NCBI RefSeq assembly: GCF_000739715.2
Contig: NZ_BBJC02000004.1
Coordinates: 21,131-85,130, forward strand
Source: Falsirhodobacter sp. alg1
Lineage (GTDB): Bacteria > Pseudomonadota > Alphaproteobacteria > Rhodobacterales > Rhodobacteraceae
Length of the DNA stretch: 64,000 nucleotides
Reading direction: 5' to 3'
Under the pieces are notes generated by a model. It was given only the letters and a program-made list of their open reading frames with translations. It did not search any database and had not been told where the DNA came from. Numbering within the stretch: the stretch's first letter is position 1; each line of letters opens with the position of its first letter. Of this stretch, positions 59,563-64,000 are shown in pieces. A program made the position numbers and the translations under genes.

Positions 59563-60579
59563 ATGATCCACAAGAATTGGCAAGAACTCATCAAGCCGAC
59601 ACAGCTTGTTGTTAAGGCAGGTAACGATGCCGCGCGTCACGCGACGGTCATTGCCGAGCCGTTGGAACGCGGCTTCGGTCTGACGCTGGGCAACGCACTT
59701 CGTCGTGTGCTGCTGTCGTCGCTGCAAGGCGCTGCTATCACTTCGGTTCAGATCGACAATGTCCTGCACGAGTTCTCCTCGGTTTCAGGCGTTCGCGAAG
59801 ATGTCACGGACATCGTGCTGAACCTGAAGGGCGTTTCGATCAAGATGGAAGTCGAAGGGCCGAAGCGTCTTTCGATCAATGCCAAGGGTCCGGGCGTTGT
59901 CACCGCTGGTGATATCTCCGAAACCAATGGAATCGAGATCCTGAACAAGGATCATGTCATTTGTCACCTTGACGATGGTGCCGAAGTCTCGATGGAGCTG
60001 ACGGTCAACACCGGTAAAGGTTACGTCTCGGCTGACAAGAACCGTCCGGAAGATGCGCCGATCGGTCTGATTCCGATCGACGCCATCTATTCGCCCGTCA
60101 AAAAAGTCAGCTACGATGTCCAGCCGACCCGTGAAGGCCAAGTGCTGGATTACGACAAGCTGACGATGCGTATCGAAACCGACGGATCGTTGACCCCGGA
60201 TGATGCTGTGGCCTATGCCGCCCGCATCCTGCAGGATCAACTGTCGATCTTCGTCAACTTCGACGAGCCGGAAGCATCGACACGTTCGGACTCCGATGAC
60301 GGGCTGGAATTCAACCCGCTGTTGCTGAAGAAGGTTGATGAGCTGGAATTGTCGGTCCGTTCGGCGAACTGCCTGAAGAACGACAATATCGTCTACATCG
60401 GTGATCTGATCCAGAAAACCGAAGCTGAGATGCTGCGTACACCGAACTTCGGTCGTAAATCCCTGAACGAGATCAAGGAAGTGCTTTCGGGCATGGGCTT
60501 GCATCTCGGCATGGACGTTGAAGAGTGGCCGCCAGAGAACATCGAGGATCTGGCCAAGCGTTTCGAAGACCAGTTCTAA
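59563..60579 (+). CDS. rpoA: RNA polymerase alpha subunit
   Basis: 338 residues. The N-terminal assembly domain has [19 protein letters not shown], and the C-terminal domain, which contacts UP elements and activators, has [20 protein letters not shown] and [16 protein letters not shown]. The start at MIHKNWQEL is chosen over an ATG five codons upstream. As expected for alphaproteobacteria, rpsD is not between rpsK and rpoA; the gap of 115 bases holds a hairpin (around 59465-59490). Confidence 0.98.
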   Translation: MIHKNWQELIKPTQLVVKAGNDAARHATVIAEPLERGFGLTLGNALRRVLLSSLQGAAITSVQIDNVLHEFSSVSGVREDVTDIVLNLKGVSIKMEVEGPKRLSINAKGPGVVTAGDISETNGIEILNKDHVICHLDDGAEVSMELTVNTGKGYVSADKNRPEDAPIGLIPIDAIYSPVKKVSYDVQPTREGQVLDYDKLTMRIETDGSLTPDDAVAYAARILQDQLSIFVNFDEPEASTRSDSDDGLEFNPLLLKKVDELELSVRSANCLKNDNIVYIGDLIQKTEAEMLRTPNFGRKSLNEIKEVLSGMGLHLGMDVEEWPPENIEDLAKRFEDQF

Positions 60580-60702
60580 GAATCAGGGGGCGCTTCGGCG
60601 CCCTCGAAATGCCCCGGATGCGGGGGAATTAAAGGGCAATTCCGCCCCAAGGTGAGCTGGTCGCAACGACTGATCAGCCGGACAAAGCAAAAGGAGATGA
60701 CC

Positions 60703-61116
60703 ATGCGTCACGCACGCGGATACCGCCGCCTGAACCGTACCCATGAGCACCGCAAGGCAATGTTTGCCAACATGTCGGGTGCCCTGATCGAGCACGAGCA
60801 GATCAAGACGACTCTGCCCAAAGCAAAAGAATTGCGTCCGATCGTTGAAAAACTGATCACGCTGGCAAAACGTGGCGACCTGCATGCCCGTCGTCAGGCG
60901 CAATCGGCACTGAAAGAAGAGAAGCACCTGGTGCGTCTGTTCGAAATCCTCGGCCCGCGCTACAAAGAGCGTCAGGGCGGTTACATCCGCATCATGAAAG
61001 CCGGCTTCCGCTATGGCGACATGGCGCCGATGGCAATCATCGAGTTTGTCGACCGCGACACCTCCGCCAAAGGCGCAGGCGACCGGGCGCGTCTCGAAGC
61101 TTTCGAAGCCGAATAA
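60703..61116 (+). CDS. rplQ: 50S ribosomal protein L17
   Basis: 137 residues. [20 protein letters not shown] and [26 protein letters not shown] are canonical. AAAGGAG six bases before the ATG at 60703 fixes the start. A GGGCGC-TTCG-GCGCCC hairpin (60588-60603) without T-run lies after rpoA. It is the last gene of the ribosomal block. Confidence 0.97.
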   Translation: MRHARGYRRLNRTHEHRKAMFANMSGALIEHEQIKTTLPKAKELRPIVEKLITLAKRGDLHARRQAQSALKEEKHLVRLFEILGPRYKERQGGYIRIMKAGFRYGDMAPMAIIEFVDRDTSAKGAGDRARLEAFEAE

Positions 61117-61140
61117 GCATTTACGTAAATGTTCTTTCAA

Positions 61141-61165
61141 AAGCCCGCCGTTTGGCGGGCTTTTT
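61141..61165 (+). terminator. Terminator after rplQ
   Basis: AAGCCCGCC (61141-61149) pairs with GGCGGGCTT (61154-61162), loop GTTT, then a run of Ts. End of the ribosomal block. Confidence 0.9.
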
Positions 61166-61231
61166 CTATTGCGATAAGGCGTTTCAGGCACAACACTGTA
61201 TTAGCGCAACTTATAGTTAAAAGGCCGGCCT

Positions 61232-61879
61232 GTGTCAGCAGATCACGAAATAGACGAGATTGATGACGATCTGGTCGATGATGCCGTAGAATTGGAAATA
61301 GAAAAACTGTCAGGATTACCTGATACGAATTACGTAATTGTACCGCATATCCGGTTCGGCCGTTTTTCGACTTATTTTACCACGCTTGATCCGATTTGGA
61401 CCCATTACTACAAAAAGATGGGCTTTCTTTTGCGCGATCCCGGAATTGGGTGGGGGTGTACGACCAATGGCGTTCTGCGCTGGACTGATCCTTCAATTCT
61501 GGATCCACATGGGATTTTCGATGAAGCGCGACGCTTCGGAATAAAACATGCCATTGTGGCTGCTGTCGGGCCGCCATCCTCGCTAACCTATGGATTTTTA
61601 TGCCGGTATAATTCCGAAATCAGTGACGATGAAATGGAGATGTTCTTTAATGTCGTCCAGCTTGCACATGACAGGCTTATTCCGCCCGAATATCTGACTA
61701 CGGCGCAAATAGAAGCCCTAAGGTTGATTGCAGCAGGGACGCGCTATGCTGCGGCTGCGGCTGCCTTGAATATCTCCGAAAGCGCGCTGAAGGCTCGTCT
61801 GCATTCTGCCCGGGCCCGATTGCAGGCAAAGACCACTCCAGAAGCCATCCGCCGGGCGCAGGATTACGGGCTGATCTGA
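61232..61879 (+). CDS. LuxR-family transcriptional regulator (possible LuxR solo)
   Basis: 215 residues. The N-terminal half looks like an acyl-homoserine-lactone-binding domain: the conserved ring/acid residues appear as W and Y in DPIWTHYY, D-P in LLRDPGIG and W in GVLRWTDP. The C-terminal half is a LuxR helix-turn-helix (LTTAQIEALRLIAAG, ALNISESALKARLHSARARL). The start is GTG at 61232. No luxI-type synthase lies within the window. Local base composition is lower in GC (24 of 60 at 61321-61380) than neighbours, which hints at transfer. Confidence 0.82.
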   Translation: MSADHEIDEIDDDLVDDAVELEIEKLSGLPDTNYVIVPHIRFGRFSTYFTTLDPIWTHYYKKMGFLLRDPGIGWGCTTNGVLRWTDPSILDPHGIFDEARRFGIKHAIVAAVGPPSSLTYGFLCRYNSEISDDEMEMFFNVVQLAHDRLIPPEYLTTAQIEALRLIAAGTRYAAAAAALNISESALKARLHSARARLQAKTTPEAIRRAQDYGLI

Positions 61880-61923
61880 AGCCTGCTCTTTTCCGGCACG
61901 GAGTTTCCGCCTACATCCCAAGC

Positions 61924-63237
61924 ATGGCCGATCTTTTTGACGAAACTCCCGCCCCGCCGCCGCCGCAAGGCAACCGCCCTTTGGCGGACCGTCTGCGGCC
62001 GCGCACCTTGGCCGATGTTATCGGGCAGGAGCGTATTCTGTCAGCTGACGGGCCGCTGGGGGCGATGCTTGCGGCGCATAGCCTTTCGTCGATCATTCTC
62101 TGGGGGCCGCCGGGTGTCGGCAAGACAACGATCGCCCGCTTGCTGGCCCATGAAACAGATCTGGCCTTTGTGCAGATCAGCGCCATTTTCACCGGCGTGC
62201 CCGATCTGCGCAAGGTTTTCGAACAGGCCCGTGTCCGGCGTCAGAACGGGCAGGGGACGCTACTGTTCGTGGATGAGATACACCGCTTCAACAAGGCGCA
62301 GCAGGACAGCTTCCTGCCGCATATGGAGGATGGGACGATCCTTCTGGTCGGGGCCACAACGGAAAACCCGTCGTTCGAGCTGAACCCAGCCGTCATGTCC
62401 CGCTCTCAGGTCATTGTGCTGGAACGATTGGCGCTGAAGGATCTGGAGCGTCTGGCGCAGCGTGCCGAACAGGAAATGGGCCGTGCCCTTCCGCTTGATG
62501 GACCGGCCCGGGAAAGCCTGATGGAAATGGCGGATGGTGACGGTCGTGCGCTGTTGAACCTGATCGAGCAGGTCAGCGCGTGGAAGCTGGACCGTATCCT
62601 GGACCGTACGGCCCTGTCAGAGCGGCTGATGCGCCGTGCCGCCAAATATGACAAGGCCGGGGAGGAGCATTACAACCTGATGTCCGCCCTGCACAAATCG
62701 GTGCGCGGGTCCGATCCAGATGCAGCGCTTTATTGGTACGCCCGCATGCTGGAAGGGGGCGAGGACCCCCGTTATCTGGCGCGGCGGATCGTTCGGATGG
62801 CAGTTGAGGATATCAGCCTTGCCGACCCTACGGCGATGGGCATCTGCCTTGAGGCGTGGCAGACCTATGAACGGTTGGGATCACCCGAGGGGGAATTGGC
62901 GCTTGCAGGGGCGGTCGTGTACATCGCCTTGGCCCCCAAATCCAACGCTGTCTATACCGCCTACAAGGCGGCCCGTGCCGCTGCGCGTGAATCGGGATCC
63001 CAGCCCCCGCCACTGCATATCCGCAACGCTCCCACCCGTATGATGAAGGATATGGGCTATGGGGCCGATTACGCCTATGACCATGACCAGCAGGATGGCT
63101 TTTCAGGCCAGAATTATTTCCCCGAAGGCATGAAGCGCCCGGTATGGTATGCACCGGAGGAGCGCGGATACGAGCGGGAGCTGAAAAAGCGGGTCGAGTA
63201 TTTCGCCAAACTGCGTATCAAACGCAACGGCGGTTGA
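61924..63237 (+). CDS. rarA: Replication-associated recombination protein RarA (MgsA)
   Basis: AAA+ ATPase related to clamp loaders, acting at stalled replication forks; 437 residues. Walker A GPPGVGKTT, Walker B LLFVDEIHRFNKAQQD, sensor ATTENPSFELN, and the C-terminal tetramerisation region (FPEGMKRPVWYAPEERGYE) are clear. It begins 44 bases after the LuxR gene and is followed closely by fluC and a pseudouridine synthase gene. Confidence 0.96.
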   Translation: MADLFDETPAPPPPQGNRPLADRLRPRTLADVIGQERILSADGPLGAMLAAHSLSSIILWGPPGVGKTTIARLLAHETDLAFVQISAIFTGVPDLRKVFEQARVRRQNGQGTLLFVDEIHRFNKAQQDSFLPHMEDGTILLVGATTENPSFELNPAVMSRSQVIVLERLALKDLERLAQRAEQEMGRALPLDGPARESLMEMADGDGRALLNLIEQVSAWKLDRILDRTALSERLMRRAAKYDKAGEEHYNLMSALHKSVRGSDPDAALYWYARMLEGGEDPRYLARRIVRMAVEDISLADPTAMGICLEAWQTYERLGSPEGELALAGAVVYIALAPKSNAVYTAYKAARAAARESGSQPPPLHIRNAPTRMMKDMGYGADYAYDHDQQDGFSGQNYFPEGMKRPVWYAPEERGYERELKKRVEYFAKLRIKRNGG

Positions 63238-63268
63238 CATTCGAAGCCCAGCACCGGAGACAGCGTCG

Positions 63269-63643
63269 ATGTTTCTCACAATTCTACAAGTCGGTTTGGG
63301 TGGCGCCATTGGCGCCTGTTTGCGGTTCGGGGTCAATATGACCGTCGGACGTCTGGGTATTGCCGTGCCGTGGGCTACGCTTTCTGTTAATATTGCAGGA
63401 TCGTTGCTGATGGGGGTTCTGGCAATGACACTGGCGGAAAAGGGCGGCATGCGTTTCGCACCGTTCCTGCTCACAGGCTGCCTTGGCGGCTTCACGACCT
63501 TTTCCGCCTTCTCGCTGGATACGTTGACCCTTTGGGAACGTGGCGAGGTTCTTACCGCCGGTGCATATGTGCTGGCATCCGTTATCCTGTCGCTCCTTGC
63601 CGTGATGGCCGGCGCGGCCCTTGCCCGAGGAGTGCTGGCATGA
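63269..63643 (+). CDS. crcB: Fluoride ion channel Fluc/CrcB
   Basis: Small dual-topology membrane protein exporting fluoride; 124 residues with four helices. GGAIGACLRFGVNM, the central SVNIAGSLLMG and the TTFSAFSLDTL phenylalanine box are intact. No fluoride riboswitch fits in the 31-base gap upstream. Its stop overlaps the next start (ATGA). Confidence 0.94.
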   Translation: MFLTILQVGLGGAIGACLRFGVNMTVGRLGIAVPWATLSVNIAGSLLMGVLAMTLAEKGGMRFAPFLLTGCLGGFTTFSAFSLDTLTLWERGEVLTAGAYVLASVILSLLAVMAGAALARGVLA

Positions 63644-64000
63644 GCGTTCAAACCGTGACCGTATCCGAGGATGAGGGGGAGCAGCGTCTGGACAAATGGT
63701 TCCGTCGCCGTTTTCCGCAGGTAACGCAGGGGGCCATCGAAAAGATGTGCCGCACCGGCCAGATCCGCGTGGACGGTGGCCGGGTGAAGGCATCCGACCG
63801 GGTAGAGCCGGGAATGTCGGTCCGCGTGCCACCTTTGCCGGAAGAGCAGGCCCCGCATCCCGCAGGTGCGCGCATAACTTCGGCTGATATCAAGATGATC
63901 CAGGATGCGGTCATCTACAAGGATGAACATATAATCGTCATCAACAAGCCTCCGGGCCTGCCCAGCCAGGGCGGTTCGGGGCAGGGGATGCGCCACGTGG
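63640..64000 (+). CDS. rluC: RluA-family 23S rRNA pseudouridine synthase, N-terminal part
   Basis: Runs off the right edge; the first 120 codons are visible. An S4 RNA-binding domain (QRLDKWFRRRFPQVTQGAIE, TGQIRVDGGRV, about residues 14-75) is followed by the start of the catalytic domain (VIYKDEHIIVINKPPGLPSQ). The catalytic HRLD aspartate lies beyond the window. RluC is the best match by domain order, but RluD cannot be excluded. It overlaps crcB by four bases. Confidence 0.85.
   Translation, partial: MSVQTVTVSEDEGEQRLDKWFRRRFPQVTQGAIEKMCRTGQIRVDGGRVKASDRVEPGMSVRVPPLPEEQAPHPAGARITSADIKMIQDAVIYKDEHIIVINKPPGLPSQGGSGQGMRHV

Noticed and set aside
60588-60603. GGGCGC-TTCG-GCGCCC hairpin after rpoA as a terminator
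   Set aside because: Stable stem but no T-run; rplQ follows and is expected to be cotranscribed.
63238-63268. Fluoride riboswitch upstream of crcB
   Set aside because: Only 31 bases separate rarA and crcB, too short for the aptamer, and no such fold was seen at the end of rarA.
1-64000. CRISPR arrays, insertion sequences, prophage or rRNA genes
   Set aside because: None found. Repeats present are the tuf pair and the small secreted-protein paralogues; there are no transposase, integrase or cas-like frames and no rRNA sequence.

Overview
The window is a gene-dense chromosomal segment of an alphaproteobacterium, most probably a member of the Rhodobacteraceae (Rhodobacterales). The basis is gene content and order: a fused secE-nusG-rplKAJL-rpoBC / str / S10-spc-alpha block with adk (not rpmJ) between secY and rpsM and no rpsD before rpoA, a single bifunctional Rel enzyme, pckA divergent from chvI/chvG, the chvIG-hprK-rapZ-EIIA-HPr string, and DUF1491 and DUF2062 genes. 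Genus cannot be fixed from the sequence alone. Coding DNA is GC-rich; a 60-base sample inside parC counts 58% G+C.

Layout. Bases 1-5.0 kb: end of an Nramp-type metal transporter, rnhA and ispH (minus strand), then folK, rpoZ and rel. 5.0-11.9 kb (plus): two tandem DUF2062 membrane proteins, then pdxJ-acpS-lepB-rnc-era-DUF1491-recO-TauE, mostly with overlapping or abutting ends. 11.9-17.9 kb: pckA (minus), a divergent control region with near-palindromic sites, chvI, a frameshifted chvG, and an incomplete regulatory PTS (HPr kinase, RapZ, EIIA-Man, HPr). 17.9-21.7 kb (minus): etfB-etfA, a PduO-type cobalamin adenosyltransferase, a small membrane protein, an SDR dehydrogenase and an SH3-domain protein. 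21.8-24.8 kb: parC and a lipoprotein.

24.9-61.1 kb is the transcription/translation block: tufA; an AT-rich array of five small secreted-protein genes; tRNA-Trp; secE, nusG, rplK, rplA, rplJ, rplL, rpoB, rpoC; a rhamnosyltransferase-like gene; rpsL, rpsG, fusA, tufB; then rpsJ to rplQ. The block is not one uninterrupted operon. Strong terminator-like hairpins lie after tufA, secE, rplA, rpoC, rplW, rplP, rpmD, rplO and rplQ, and good sigma-70-type promoters precede tRNA-Trp, rplJ, rpsL and rplO. 61.2-64 kb holds a LuxR-type regulator of lower GC, rarA, fluC/crcB and the start of an RluA-family pseudouridine synthase that runs off the window.

The most unusual part is 26.1-28.9 kb. Five paralogous 74-81-residue proteins, each with a signal peptide, its own terminator and long AT-rich flanks, lie between tufA and tRNA-Trp/secE. 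They fall into two subfamilies (A and B) in the order A-B-A-A-B and share one short cysteine-free domain that I cannot assign to a known family. Other points worth attention are the chvG frameshift, the near-identical tufA/tufB pair, and the terminator-punctuated ribosomal operon.
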